Part shown: one piece after another, positions 35,225 through 47,461 of the stretch
Layout of the letters: each line of letters starts with the position of its first letter
Numbering within the stretch: position 1 is the stretch's first letter
From: Manihot esculenta
Taxonomy: Eukaryota > Streptophyta > Magnoliopsida > Malpighiales > Euphorbiaceae
Assembly (NCBI RefSeq): GCF_001659605.2
Contig: NC_035172.2
Span: 32,539,342-32,603,341 of the forward strand
Length of the DNA stretch: 64,000 nt
Direction: 5' to 3'
The notes under the pieces: model-generated
Databases searched by the model: none
What the model was told of the DNA's origin: nothing
What the model saw: only the letters and a program-made list of their open reading frames with translations
Position numbers and translations under genes: made by a program

Positions 35225-38200
35225 AGCCTTACCCGGATGGTACTGTATCTTACAATCATAGTCACTGAGCAGTTCTACCCATCTCCTCTGCCTCAAGTTC
35301 AAATCTCTCTGACTCAAGATGTGCTGCAGGCTCTTATGATCTGTGAAGATCTCACATTTTACCCCATAGAGGTAATGCCTCCACATCTTGAGGGCAAAGA
35401 TAACTGCTGCCATCTCCAGATCGTGTGTGGGGTAATTCATCTCATGCCTCTTTAGCTGTCTAGAAGCATAAGCGATCACCCTACCATTCTGCATCAACAC
35501 ACAACCCAAGCCTACTCTGGATGCATCACAGAATACTGTGAAGTCCTCATTGCTGGTTGGCAGAGCTAACACTGGTGCTGAAGTCAACCTCTTCTTGAGC
35601 TCCTCAAAGCTTTCTTCACATCGATCGGTCCACTCGAACCTCTGATTCTTTCTAGTCAATCTGGTTAAAGGAGCTGCAATTTTGGAGAAGTCCTGTACGA
35701 ACCTCCTGTAATAGCCAGCCAAACCCAAGAAACTTCTGATCTCTGTCACCGAGGTGGGTCTGGGCCAGTTAGTCACAGCCTCTACTTTCTTGGGGTCTAC
35801 CTCTATTCCATTCTCTGACACTATATGCCCCAAGAATGATATGCTCCTTAACCAGAACTCACACTTGGAGAACTTGGCATACAAGCCATGTTCCCTCAAG
35901 GTCTGCAAAACTATCCTCAGATGATGGGCATGCTCCTCTGCATTCCTGAAATACACTAGGATATCATCTATGAAGACAATAACGAAGTGATCCAGGTATG
36001 GTCTGAATATTCTGTTCATGAGGTCCATGAATGCTGCAGGGGCGTTGGTTAACCCAAACGGCATTACAAGGAACTCATAGTGCCCATATCTGGTCCTGAA
36101 GGCCGTCTTTGGCACGTCCTCCTCTCTGATTCTCAACTGATGGTACCCGGATCTCAGATCTATTTTGGAGAAACAACCCGCTCCTGCTAGCTGGTCGAAT
36201 AGATCGTCGATCCTTGGCAATGGGTACTTATTCTTGATGGTGACTTTGTTCAACTGCCTGTAGTCGATACAAAGCCTGAGGGATCCATCCTTTTTCTTCA
36301 CAAAGAGTACTGGAGCACCCCAAGGTGAGGTACTCGGTCGGATGAAACCCTTGTCTACCAGTTCCTGCAACTGTTCTTTTAACTCTTTCATCTCGGCTGG
36401 TGCCATCCTGTAGGGAGGGATAGAGATCGGTCTGGTACCAGGCATTAACTCAATTTCGAACTCTATCTCCCTAGCAGGTGGTAACCCTGGCAGCTCGTCT
36501 GGGAAGACATCTAAGAACTCACTCACCACAGGCACTGAGGCGGGCTCTCTAACATGACTATCCAACTCCCTCACATGAGCTAGAAACCCCTGACATCCCC
36601 TCCTAAGCAACCTACGAGCCTGAAGAGCTGATATCAGACCTCTAGGTGTACCCCTCTTGTCTCCTCTGAAGACGACCTCTGACCCATCCTGACATCTGAA
36701 CTTAACTACCTTGTCCCTGCAGTCCAAGGTAGCACCATGGGTAGATAGCCAATCCATCCCTAGAATGACGTCAAAGTCTGTCAAATCTAGAACCACAAGG
36801 TCGGCGGACAAGCATCTTCCCTCTATAAAAACTGGACTACACTGGCAGACTGCCTCTGCCACTGACGGGTCACACTTGGGTCCACTGACCCATAGGGGAC
36901 ACTCTAACTCAGAGACCATCAACCCTAACCTCTGAACGGCTCTCGGTGCAATAAAAGAGTGAGATGCACCCGGGTCCATTAATGCATACACATCAGAACA
37001 CCCAATGATGAGATTACCTGACACCACGGTGTTGGATGTGTTAGCCTCCTGCTGCGTCATGGTGAAGATCCTGGCTGGAGCTAATGGACCTTCACCTCTG
37101 AATCCTGCTGAGGAAGAAGCTGACCCTCTCCCTCTCCCTCTGCCACTGGCCTGTGTAGCAGCTGGAGCTACTGGCTGTGCCACACTTCCTGAAGCTGTCT
37201 GCTGTGTCTGTGCCGTAGGAACTGCTTTAGGACATTGCCATGACATATGCCCCTCTTGCCCACATCTGTAGCAGGTCGTCGTCCCATACCGGCATAAACC
37301 CCTGTGTGGCCTACCACACTTCGCACAAGCTGCATTATCTGCCCCAGAACTAGAACCACTGCCAAACCCCAGACTAGACTTGACCTTGTTCCAGAACTTA
37401 TTCTTCTTACCCTTGGGCTTACCCCATCTCTTACTGCCTGAAGCTGCTGCACTCAAGGTAGAGGGATCTAACCTTCCCCCTCCCGGAGTTTTAGAACCAG
37501 AAGCTTGTGCCACTGTCTGTTTGACTGTCCCCTGAACGATGGCACTAGCCTCCATTCTCCTAGCCATGTCTACTATGGCGTGAAAACTCTCTCTATCTGC
37601 TGACTGTACCAAGGAGGAATACCTGGGATGGAGCTTCATGATATACCTCCTCGACTTCTTCTGGTCTGTGCTAAGGTCTTGCCCAGCAAAAGGCAGCAAC
37701 TCCATAAACCTGTCAGTATATTCGTCTACACTCATATCATCGGTTTGCCTCAACTGCTCGAATTCTATCATCTTTAATTCCCTTGAACTATCAGGGAAAG
37801 CCCATCCTGCAAATTCATTAGCGAACTCCTCCCACGATAGGCCATCCACCCTCGGCTTCACATAGTTTTTGAACCACTCACGGGCCTTTTTGCATTTCAA
37901 GGTGAAACCAGCCATCTGAATGGCTCTACTATCATCGGCCCCAATCTCCTCTGTGATCATCTTGACCTTCTCCAAATATACAAACGGGTCATCACCTGAC
38001 TCAAACTGGGGAGCACCCAACTTCATGTAATCTGTCATTTTAGCCTTACTTCCCCCAGATGAGCTAGGTTGGGGTATCTGGGTATCTGGGACGGTAGGTG
38101 CTGGTGGTGGAGGAGGTACAGCATCCCCTGGGGTAGGGTTTGCTGGATTTGGATAGTATGGTGGAGGTGGGTACATTGGGTACTGTGGATATGGAAGGTA

Positions 38201-38623
38201 GTATGGTGGGTATGGCATCTGTGTGGAATAAGGGTTAAAACTAGGGTAATCCGATGTACCTCCCATCGAATACCCGGGATTTTGGGTGTAGGGCGGGTAG
38301 TGAGGTGGCTGAACAAATCCCGAGGCCTGAGTGCCTCCTTGGGATTCTCCCATACCCTCTTCTGACATACTGACGCCCAAACTGCCATCCCTCCTTTGAT
38401 CAACATCCATCTGATCCCCCATATCCTCTGACATACCTCCCTGCACTGTTCCTCTGACTGATCTGCTTCTTCCCAGATCTAAAGACCTTCTAGGGTCTCT
38501 CACTGCTCGGTCCCTGTTGGACCTACTTGACATTGCCCTAGGCAATGTTGAAGGACGGGCATCAATGCCCTCGTCCTGAGGTGGTATTCCAGTCAATCGT
38601 GCAGATCGACGGGTTCCTCTCAT
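35225..38623 (-). CDS. E3 Gag-Pol, N-terminal part: Gag, zinc knuckles, protease, RT, RNase H
   Basis: ATG at 38623 ([12 protein letters not shown]), open for 1139 codons, running a few codons into the nested LTR at its end. Gag: Pro/Tyr-rich stretch around residues 110-180, gag domain about 210-340. Zinc knuckles [12 protein letters not shown] and [14 protein letters not shown] lie around 440-470. Protease MDPGASHSF is near 555. RT runs about 765-940 with [19 protein letters not shown] and FIDDILVY. The residue after VY is Phe where E1 and E2 have Ser. RNase H ([20 protein letters not shown]) is near 995-1110. No stops interrupt it, and every expected domain is present. Confidence 0.94.
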
Positions 38624-38869
38624 CCTGTTTTCTGAGAAACAGTAAACATCATATAAACATTAGCATTAAATGGTTCATGTGGGCACACATGAACCCTCAT
38701 CACATACATATCACATCATTTATGCACATGCATTTTATCATGGCATATCATATCATCATGGCAAGACAGGACTCTACATCCTATCCTAGTGGACATGACT
38801 TTTGCCTATTGTGCTTGACCTTCTATAACTTCTATGAGCCCGACACTCTAGGTCCGACCATATGAACCT

Positions 38870-38886
38870 AGGGCTCTGATACCACT
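38870..38886 (-). other. E3 primer binding site (initiator Met tRNA type)
   Basis: Minus strand TGGTATCAGAGCCC a few bases inside the 5' LTR. Confidence 0.9.
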
Positions 38887-38887
38887 C

Positions 38888-41147
38888 TGTAACGCCCCGG
38901 AAATCCGGACCGCTACCGGCGCTAGGATCCAGATCGGCGTAAGGCCGCCGGGACCCGTAGCAAGCCTAACATACATCCTGTTTACCTGTTTAATCCCATA
39001 CATGATCAACAAACATACATAAGAATTAAAAACTTTTCTTTTTCTTCATATACCAAACTCAACCTGTGCATGCACTGTATTCATCATATACATAAACATT
39101 AATCCCTCTAAGGGATTTCATCAAAGCCTCAAGGGCTATACATCATATGGTGAGTTGGTTTACATCATCATCATAACATAAGATCATGTACATACCAAGG
39201 GATTAACAAATACTATGGTCAAGCACAACTCTATCCTCGATAACATAATTACATAAACATAACTGTTTCAAACTTTACATTACATTCTTATCATTTGTCA
39301 TGTCCACATACTCTAGCTATTACATACATATGACTTTTCTCTTCTTTTCTTCTCTATCACTCCCGTACCTGCAAACCTGGGGGTTAGGGGAGAGGGGTGA
39401 GCTAAAAGCCCAGTGAGCAGAAACTAAAAACATTATATTAAAATTCATGCTTTCATGGAATGCATCATATCACAGACAATTCACATCAAGGGTGAACCTG
39501 TCACCAATTAGTCCCAACATAGTCTCGTGCCAGGCCGTAGCATGGGGTCCTGGTCTTCCTGTCATAACATACATAAGGTCTCGTGCCAGGCCGTAGCATG
39601 GGGTCCTGGTCTTCCTGTCATATCATATATTAAGCCTCGTGCCAGGCCGTAGCATGGGGTCCTGGTCTTCCTGTCATATCATATATTAAGCCTCGTGCTA
39701 GGCCGTAGCATGGGGTCCTGGTCTTCCTGTTATAACATATATAAAGTCTCGTGCCAGGCCGTAGCATGGGGTCCTGGTCTTCCTGTTATATCATATATTA
39801 AGTCTCGTGGACTAATTGGATCATACAGCATTCACCCACAACCACAAAGGAAAATGCAATGCAACATATTCGTGAACTAATGCAATCAGCCTATTACATA
39901 TCATCATGATGCGTGAAGCATGCTCAAAACATTCAGTTATTTGATTTAAAACATTAAGCTTGTTTCCACTCACCTCTGGTTAGCTCTGACCAGACACTGA
40001 GGCAGCTCACTCACTGCTGGGGTCCTCGGTTCCTCGGGTCCGAACCTACACAGGTGGACTCCAATGAGGGACCAAACATATATAAACATAACTCTAATAT
40101 ATCCCCCAAAAACCCCCTAAAACATCATGAAAACATCACAGAAAATATGCATGAAACGGCTGAACAGGGCACCTTCGGCGGCACCTTCGGCGGCCGAAAG
40201 TCCTGGACAGAGACGAAACTCAGCTAGGTTCGGCGGCACCTTCGGCGGCCGAAAGTGCCAGACAGAGACGAAAGTCTCTTTTCGGGGGCACCTTCGGCAG
40301 CCGAAAGCTGCCTCCACAAGAGGGGTTCGGCGGCCGAAACTCCCTTCGGCTGCCGAACCTGGTTTCTGCCAAACGGCAGAAACTTGGTTCAAATGAACCT
40401 CCTGCCTCCCAAAACCATAGATCATGCATATTTCTCAACCAAAACACACATACAAGTTCCTAGGGGTCTCAAACATGCATATACCCCATCTACAACACTT
40501 CATTCACACACAATCAAGCTACATTGCTCAAACATCATCAAAACCCATAAACTCAACATATGTCCTAACATGCATTTCTACCCATAGATCTTACTTAAAA
40601 CTTGTTTAAAACATAAAAAGGGTTCAAGATCGACCCTTACCTCTTGAAGAAACGAGAGGAAAGCGATCCTAGCTTGGAGATGGAGAGATTAAGCTCTTTG
40701 AACCTCCAAGCACTCAAAACTTGCTCAAAGCTCACAAATCTTCAAAACAAAGTTATAAACTTGTTAAAACCATGAAAGATCTAGAGGAAACACTCAAGAT
40801 CGAGGGAGGAACGGTGGAGACTCACCTTGGCCGACAATGGGAGAGAAAAAGCTCGCCCGTGCGGACCAAGGGGACCCTTTTATAGTGGCTGGCCAGGCCA
40901 CGTTCGGGGGCCGAATGTGCCTCCGCATCCATGCAATGTTCGGCGGCCGAACATAAGGTTCGGCGGCCGAACCTGGGTTTTTCCTTAAAGAAATTTCATG
41001 CAAAAACTTATTTAAAATCATACTTAAAACATTAAAATACATGAAAACATTTTATAAAAACATGCTTTTACCCTTCTAGAGGTTTCCGACACCCAAATTC
41101 CACCGGACGGTAGGAATTCCGATACCGGAGTCTAGCCGGGTATTACA
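38888..41147 (-). repeat. E3 5' LTR
   Basis: 2260 bp. TATA box (minus) at 40878-40884, donor-like GTAAGGG about 240 bp downstream at about 40640. Nearly identical to the 3' LTR. Confidence 0.95.
40878..40884 (-). promoter_or_regulatory. TATA box of the E3 5' LTR
   Basis: Minus strand CCACTATAAAAGGGTCCCC. As the promoter of the youngest element it is the best candidate for current activity. Confidence 0.75.
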
Positions 41148-41152
41148 AGAGA
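41148..41152. repeat. Target-site duplication of E3, right copy (AGAGA)
   Basis: Exact match to 29030-29034. Confidence 0.9.
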
Positions 41153-41923
41153 AATAAGTCAAACGCCACAATTCAATTGATAAGTTTACCTTAATTCTTG
41201 ATGCAACTAAAAGAATGCAATATCATACTCTTACAATAACAAAGACATGCAAATAGTATGAATAATTTTGAATTTTGATTGGAAGTTTTTTTTACGGAAA
41301 GGACGACTAGAGTTTATCTAGAGAAAATAAAACCTAACCCTAAAAGATTAAGAATAAACTAAACCTTAAAGTGTCAAGGCTGACCGAATTAAAAGCTTAT
41401 AGAAAGGGGGCAACACACTAAGGCCTAAAAACTAGGTCCAAACACCTAAACTAGCAATACTAAAGCAAATAAGATATTATAAGCTTAACTCAAGTAAATG
41501 GGCTTACAAAATACATCATTAAGGCCCAAATAACATATACAACACGTCCCCCAAGACTGCTCATGAGTTGTGCACATACCTTGCACATGCTCCTTAAATT
41601 GCAAATATTTCTTCAAACTGCCCACTTGATTTGATGGACTTGTACACTTTCTAATTAGACCCAATGGACTTGAATCTTCACAAAAGCCTTCCTTCATCTT
41701 TAATTTAGACTTTTCTTTGTGTAGCTCTGTTCCGTAGACTTGATTATACTCCTTAAGCCCATAATTGCAAGTATTGCATCAAATTTATACCATCTGAATT
41801 GAAGCACATCCTAAGTGTATTTTCATCATATGAATATGATTTTGAACTCGCTTTAGACCCATTTGAATGATATAAGATTACTCTACACCATTATTGCAAG
41901 TCTGCACTATTGAATCCGTATCA
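41153..41923 (-). repeat. R6 5' LTR, outer part
   Basis: Together with 28902-29034 this forms the right-hand LTR of R6, split by E3. It starts TGATACGGATTC on the minus strand. The part from about 41581 aligns with 27096-27452. Confidence 0.7.
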
Positions 41924-42885
41924 CATAACATGCCAATTATGTTGATAAAAAAGGCCAAAGAAACCATAAGGACCTAATGCTTTATTACCTCATAGTTGGA
42001 AGACCGTCGTACATACTTTCTTATTAGAGATAGCAGATAACAAAGTCGTATTAAGCTTTGAAGTAACCAGGAAATGAATATAATTTAAAACCTGATCACA
42101 GCCCAGAAGAGAGCAGTAGTATAGAGTTGGCAAAAGAAATTTCTAATAAAAGAGTGAAGAATCGCGACCTGCTCTATCCAATCACCTGACGGTGTCTAAA
42201 GGTGCTCAATACAATTATACTGATGGTTTTGAATGGTAGATAAGTGGAAGAACAGGGTATTTCTGACCCCTTCCTGCAACCATTGTATTTGAGAGCGTTG
42301 TTTTCAATACAACTCATCACAATCCCCCAATTCATGAATCTTAGCAAGTAAGTGGGCCTCATTAGCTACATTATAAGGATCAAAGGGTCGAGCATGAATA
42401 TCTTTCAACTGTTGTTGAAAAACATGCAGGTCATGCTTAGTTCAACTAAAATGAGTTTGATGCCAACTATTAAGCTTAGAGCAACATAACTGTAGCTTAC
42501 GCGCAAAAGAAAATATATGCGAACTAAAATAAGGAGTTGTCCAGGCTTATTGAATCACTTCACTACACTGAGAATGTGCTAGCTACTTAAATTCAAATAG
42601 AAACATAAACTCAAATAGAAACATAAACTTACACTTAATGGCAAAAGCAGAGTCAATGGACAAAATGAATAACATGAGTATGAGGAAAGTGTTGTAACCT
42701 GTCTGTTGTAACTAAAGCACGATCTAAATGTTAATGAATTGCTTAATCATTAAAACACTTATTGAACCAAATAAAAGAAGCACCTTTCTATGCCAATTCA
42801 AGAAGAGTACATGACTGATCAAACCCTACTATTTAAGAAAACCAGACTTCACCACCCTTATCTTACCAAGTCTTCCCACCGTTCT
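41924..42885 (-). pseudogene. LINE (L1-type) 5' part: endonuclease C-terminus to start of RT
   Basis: On the minus strand, broken frames read GASFIWFNK then HLDRALVTTDRL and FPHTHV (42800-42640), matching the end of the LINE endonuclease. Then RSQIQWLQEG and TLFFHLSTIQN (near 42300-42230) match the linker segment usually read as QWLKEGDRNTKFFH. Finally KALGPYGFFGLFYQHNW near 41960 matches the first RT motif KAPGPDGF. Many stops and frameshifts are present. The copy stops at R6, where the RT core should begin. The 3' domains occur at 16231-17600 in the same orientation, so the two may be one LINE broken apart. Confidence 0.75.
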
Positions 42886-43966
42886 CCTAATTTTTTAGTC
42901 ACTGACTAAGTAAAAGATTTTAATTTTTAATTTATTTATTTTTTTACTGTACATACTACATTTAAAGTCCAAGTAAGTGAAAACATAGGAAAGAGAAAAA
43001 TTCTTGAAATATTTTGCGATCGCACAAAGTATTCCTTGACTACTTTGATGTTTTATTTCAAAAATTATGTATAGCTTCATCACTTAAATATTTTATTTTC
43101 TTTAGGAAAATTATTGCTATTATTTAAAAGTGATTATTAATAAATTAAAAATATAATTCTAAAATCACATTTTAATGAATTTTTGTTTCTAATTAAAATT
43201 CGTCTTGGAGTAATAAATTTAATCTTGGTTGAAAAGATAAAATAAAGTGTATTATAATGATAATATGTGTTTAATATTCTTTTTGGATAAAAAAATAGAT
43301 CAAATATAAATAAATTTATTAACAATTTGACACAAATAAATTAAAATTCATTAACATGATTTAATAATCCTAATACTTATAAAATAATATAATATATGGA
43401 ATTTATATAAAATATAAACTTAATTATTAAATATTGAAGATAATATTTTGATATTTTACTTGATAATATTTTAATAACTTATAAAATAATATAATATTTA
43501 GTTTATCATATAAATAAACAAATTAATTAAATTTTAATAAATAATAAAAGTCAACTATAAAATAATATGATATGTAATTAGATTTATATGTAATAATATA
43601 TCTTTTTCCAATAATTTAATTATGCATATCAATACATATGATGTAAATATTAAAACATGCCGCAAATATATTAATTTGTGACATGTTGCGATTGTTAATC
43701 TGTTATAAATTATTTTTCTTTATCATTATTACATCAATTGAGATTTTGTTAAGTTGAAAATTTTAATATTAATTAATTTATTATTAATTATAATTTTGAA
43801 AATCTAAATTCATTTATTACATCTATATCCATACAAATTTTTAAATTTTTCCTATCTTTCTTCATTATCATCGGAAAATTTTAGATTTTATTAAGTTAGA
43901 AAATTTGATATTATTTTCTTTATTATTAATTATAAATTTGAAAATCTAAATTTATTGGTTACATTT
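42886..43966. other. AT-rich spacer, no gene seen
   Basis: Strongly AT-rich, with a diverged direct repeat near the right end (43740-43850 and 43895-43970 share TTATTATTAATTATAA and GAAAATCTAAATT). Short ORFs here are chance. Confidence 0.7.
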
Positions 43967-43971
43967 ATATC
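43967..43971. repeat. Target-site duplication of E5, left copy (ATATC)
   Basis: Exact match to 47216-47220. Confidence 0.85.
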
Positions 43972-44523
43972 TGATGTCACGGAGAGAAGATTGATGACAT
44001 GGCTAGAATGGAGCTGTGCTGGGATTGGCCGGAACCTGCAAAGGAAATAATATGAAGTGGTAGTGGTGGGTGCCTACGACAGCCACTTTGACGCTCAAGT
44101 CAGTAACTGGATGAGAGAAAGTGTAATGAAATGCTTAGAGTTCTAGTGTTTAAGAATAACATACATTAGTCTCTGTTGTTGTTCTCCCTTTATACTATAA
44201 GGGAGAGGGATGAATTTGGTATTTTTTTAATAGTCCGGCAGTAATGTAACCGTCTACTTCATGAGAGATATCGTCAGCTAGTAGAGGGAAATTCCGTGAT
44301 CATAAGCATAATGGAGATGTGCCGGATTGCGTTTGATAACCATAACTTCGTGTCAAGGTTCACCTTGTTGAGAGAAGGGCGAGTCTTTCGGCGATGACCC
44401 GAGTGTCCGGTTTTTCCTTTTCTTGGGATGGACCGCATCTCCTACTCACCTGATCCTTGTCCCATGGACCTAACTCGTAATGACAGCTCATGGCTCACTT
44501 TTGCAGTTGTTTATATAGCATCA
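43972..44523 (-). repeat. E5 3' LTR
   Basis: 552 bp. On the minus strand starts TGATGCTATATAAAC and ends TCCGTGACATCA. TATA-like GTATAAAGGGAGAAC near 44200. Confidence 0.85.
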
Positions 44524-44538
44524 GAGGTCTCCCTGCTG
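44524..44538 (-). other. E5 polypurine tract
   Basis: Minus strand CAGCAGGGAGACCTC directly before the LTR, matching the tract of T0. Confidence 0.55.
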
Positions 44539-46009
44539 ATATTTGATTCTTTAGATTTGAAGGTGATGTTTCATCTTATTGACCTCCTGGCACAACTTGA
44601 CTGTTTATATTATTTCTCCTTCCCTTGGCGTCCTTATTTTTTGGTCCATATTAAAAACTTTGCCGGCTACGCCTCTGTATAAGAGCCCTTTTTCTCTTTA
44701 ATGTTTGGCAGCTACGATTTGTGGGGAACATAAAGTGTAACGTCTTCTTACTTCTTCTTTTTAAAGATAATTAGGCCTGTGCGGAGGATGTCATTATGGT
44801 CTACGAAGAGCAATTGAATGTGAGTTTTTATAGGGGCACAGGCATATTGCTGGAGATTGCTTCTGACCCAACTATAATGCCTCTTTGGCATTGTGATCCT
44901 TGGGCCTCCATAATCATACTTTTCGGCACTGAGGGCTACAACTAGTTTGACCATAATATTTTTTTAGTGTCACGACTTTCTTGAGAAGGTTTAGATTATG
45001 TAAGATTGATTCTGAGGGTAAGACCAAGAATATAGTTGAGGAGACGGTTCTCCGCATGGCCTTTCAAACGGTATCTTCCAGTAGGATCAGATTTTGCTGG
45101 TTCTGATGTAATAGAAACTTTATTCGATTCCCTTTTGTCTCCTTATAATCTTTTGTAATGAAAATTCTTATTTTACCTTTTCACCAGCAAAGATGCATTG
45201 ACCTCTGCCATGTATGACTCCATGTGTGTAATATATGGCCTTTTAATTTTTGTTTGTTCTCATTTCGAAGGTCTGTCATGTCCTTCAATGGTTTCCCATT
45301 TGTTCTTTGGGGGTCAATATATTCCCTTCTCAACTTTCTTAATGTGGGTGACCTCTTTTTCCGGGGCTCAAAAGTGGCATAGCCTAGCAAAAACTGCATT
45401 GTGGCCTTGATTAAAGGGATTAACACCTAAATGGTCTGCCATGTGACCTGACCTGGTGAAAACTACCTTGTGGTCTTGATTAGTGGGACCAACGCCCAAA
45501 TGGTCTAGCGAAAACTACCTTGCAAGCTGGACCAGTGAAAACTGCCTTGTGGCCTTAATTAATGGGACCAACGCCAGAATGGTCTAGCGAAAATTGCCTT
45601 GTGACCTTGCCTGGTGAAAGCTGCCTTGTGGTCTTGATTAAAATGGGACTAACGCTTTTGTGGCCTTGTGGCGAAAACTATCTTATCAATAGATAGCTTG
45701 TGAGTGATAATGGTCGGATCTACACCCGTGACATCTTTTGGGGACCAGGCGAAAGTCGACACTTGACTTTTTAACAATTCTACCAAATGAGTTCTTGTTT
45801 TACTGGTTAGTGTTGTGCTGAACCATACCTTCTACTACTTTCCTATCTAGACCTCCTCTACTGGGTCAACTACTTTTGACTTTACGTGAGATTCTGGTTT
45901 TTTCAACAATTCAATGGACATGGTTGCTTTCCCAAGACTTTATGTTGGGTGTCCATAACCTTCTTTGGCTAACCTCGGATGGTCTCGGACCACTACTATG
46001 CCTCATGGA
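44539..46009 (-). other. E5 3' interior, non-coding
   Basis: No frame over 85 codons and none with a recognisable domain. The part next to the LTR matches T0. The stretch 45375-45670 is a tandem repeat listed separately. Confidence 0.6.
45375..45670 (-). repeat. About 79-bp tandem repeats in the E5 3' region
   Basis: Three to four diverged units, seen on the plus strand as GTGAAAACTGCCTTGTGGCC followed by TTGATTA, GGGACCAACGCC and ATGGTCTAGC. The reverse complement matches the T0 array core (GGCGTTGGTCCC against GGTGTTAGTCCC). Confidence 0.75.
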
Positions 46010-46400
46010 GCTGAAAGCTTAAGACATATAACACCCATGTTAATAACGATACTGTGATATTTTAGGATTAGGCGGTCGAGCATCACGTTGTATGCAAATG
46101 GGATGTCTACCACCACAAACTCTGCGTATAACTCTCACCTGTATCTCTCATCACCTAACACCAGGGGGAGATTGATGGTGCCCAACATTGCTATGGTCTT
46201 GTCTTGATGGTGCCTAACATTGCCACAGTCTTGTCTCCTAATCCTACTAGAGGATAGAAAACTCTAGCAAGGTTGTTTTTATCTAAGCTTGACTTGTTGA
46301 AAGCATTTAAGATGAGAAGATTAACAGAACTACCAGAACTAAAAGCACCCGCCTTATCTCGTACTACTTCAGCAAGATCTTACTGACCAGGGGGTCGTTT
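46010..46400 (-). pseudogene. E5 protease remnant
   Basis: Minus-strand frames read SSGSSVNLL (near 46335), NNLARVFYPLVGLGDKTVA, MLGTINLPLVLGDERY and AEFVVVDIPFAYNVMLDR. This is the order of the aspartic protease in Tat-lineage elements. The residue expected to be the catalytic Asp reads Ser. A short duplication (GGCACCATCAA unit) and stops break the frame. There is no RT downstream. Confidence 0.75.
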
Positions 46401-46652
46401 TGAAATAACCCTACAGCTTTGTTAGCAGGATCGAATCTTACCTCTTATTTGGCTCATGGTTTTTGATAGATAGATAGAAAATCTCCTGCCTTACGCTTAT
46501 TTTTTTCATTGCCTTTATCATATCCCCCGTGATGACATGTACCACTCAAGTCATCTCAAAAGATCTGAGAAGAGAGAGATCCTCTTTTTCTTCTTCAAAA
46601 GATAAAGGAACAAGAGTCCGGCTTCAGTCCAATGAACAGATAAAGTTTAATG

Positions 46653-46673
46653 GACTTCCCGGCAATGGAACCA
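46653..46673 (-). other. E5 primer binding site, degenerate (Asp tRNA type)
   Basis: Minus strand TGGTTCCATTGCCGGGAA next to the 5' LTR, against TGGCGCCGTTGCCGGGGA expected for plant Asp tRNA. Differences are mostly C/T and G/A changes. Confidence 0.65.
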
Positions 46674-46674
46674 A

Positions 46675-47215
46675 AGATGTCGGGAAGAGAAGATTGATAA
46701 TGTGGCCGGAATGGAGCTGTGCTGGAATTGGCCAGAACCTGCAAGAGAGACAACGTGAGGTAGTGATGGGTGCCCACGGCAGTCACTCCGACGCTGAAGT
46801 CAATAATTGAATAAGAGAAAGTGTAATGAAATACTTAGAGATCTAGTGTTTGAGAATATCATATCGTAGTCTTTGTCGTTCTTCTCCTTTTATACCGTAA
46901 GAGACAGAGATGAATTTAGTATTTTTCTGATAATCCAGCGGTTATGTAGTCATCTGCTTGATGAGGAACATCGCCAGCTAGTATGTAAAAATTCCATGAA
47001 CACATGTGTAATAGAGATGTGTCGGGTTGCGTTTGATAACGGTAACTTTGTGCTGAGGTTCACCTTGTTAAGAGAAGGGCGAGTCTTTCGGCGATGATTG
47101 GGTGTCCGGTTCTTCCTTTCCTTAAGATGGATCGCATCTCCTACTCACCTAATTTTTGCTCCGTGAACCTATATCGTGCTCATGACTCATTTTTGCAGTT
47201 GTTTATGTAGCATCA
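46675..47215 (-). repeat. E5 5' LTR
   Basis: 541 bp, clearly diverged from the 3' LTR with substitutions and small indels. The inner terminal base has changed, so on the plus strand it begins AGATG where TGATG is expected. Confidence 0.85.
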
Positions 47216-47461
47216 ATATCCATAGAAAAATAATGAACTATATTACGTTTTGTATATTTTTCTTCTATTAAAAAATACTAATAATATCTATTTATTTATT
47301 TTTGAATAAAATATTTTTAATTTTATAATCATTAAATAAATATTTTTTAAAAAAAAATTATTATGCTTATTAATATTCAATTACATAAAAAATAAATTTC
47401 AATGTGCTATATAGTTATATAAGATTTTTATGTATAATTTTTTTTTTTTGAAATTATTATA
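47216..47461. other. AT-rich spacer, no gene seen
   Basis: Starts with the right ATATC duplication of E5. The rest is AT-rich and without ORFs. Confidence 0.7.

Larger units (their letters stand above)
29035..41147 (-). mobile_element. E3: young, nearly intact Tekay/Del-like chromovirus
   Basis: Minus strand, 12.1 kb including a nested 2235-bp solo LTR. Two LTRs of exactly 2260 bp differ at only three sites that I could find (near 29846, 29878 and 30959). The flanks carry AGAGA. The gag-pol frame of 1664 codons has no internal stop once the nested LTR and one copy of its target duplication are disregarded. It belongs to the same family as E1 and E2 but to a different LTR subtype (TGTAACGCCCCGGAAATCC against TGTAACGACCCGAAAATCG). 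Confidence 0.95.
27096..41923 (-). mobile_element. R6: small non-autonomous LTR element, host of E3
   Basis: Reading the minus strand: a 5' LTR of about 904 bp (41923-41153 plus 29034-28902), starting TGATACGGATTC and ending TCTTCA; a primer site TGGTATCAGAGC at 28888-28899; an interior of only about 1.4 kb; a polypurine tract at 27453-27470; and a 3' LTR of which only 27096-27452 remains. The LTR identity is supported by the match of 27096-27452 with about 41581-41923. No protease or RT is encoded, so mobility would depend on another element. The three bases after 41923 begin CATAA, a possible target duplication whose partner is lost. Confidence 0.7.
43972..47215 (-). mobile_element. E5: heavily deleted Tat-type Ty3 element
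   Basis: Minus-strand element of 3.2 kb with two LTRs (TGATG...CATCA), a degenerate Asp-type primer site, a protease remnant, a tandem-repeat 3' region and a polypurine tract, flanked by ATATC. Gag, RT, RNase H and integrase are missing. Family relatives are T0 (1-2770) and the solo LTR at 47462/62369. Confidence 0.85.

Noticed and set aside
29035..41147. Assembly duplication as the cause of the almost identical 2260-bp ends of E3
   Set aside because: The exact AGAGA target duplications, the adjacent primer site and polypurine tract in the proper positions, and a few real substitutions between the ends fit a genuine young LTR pair.
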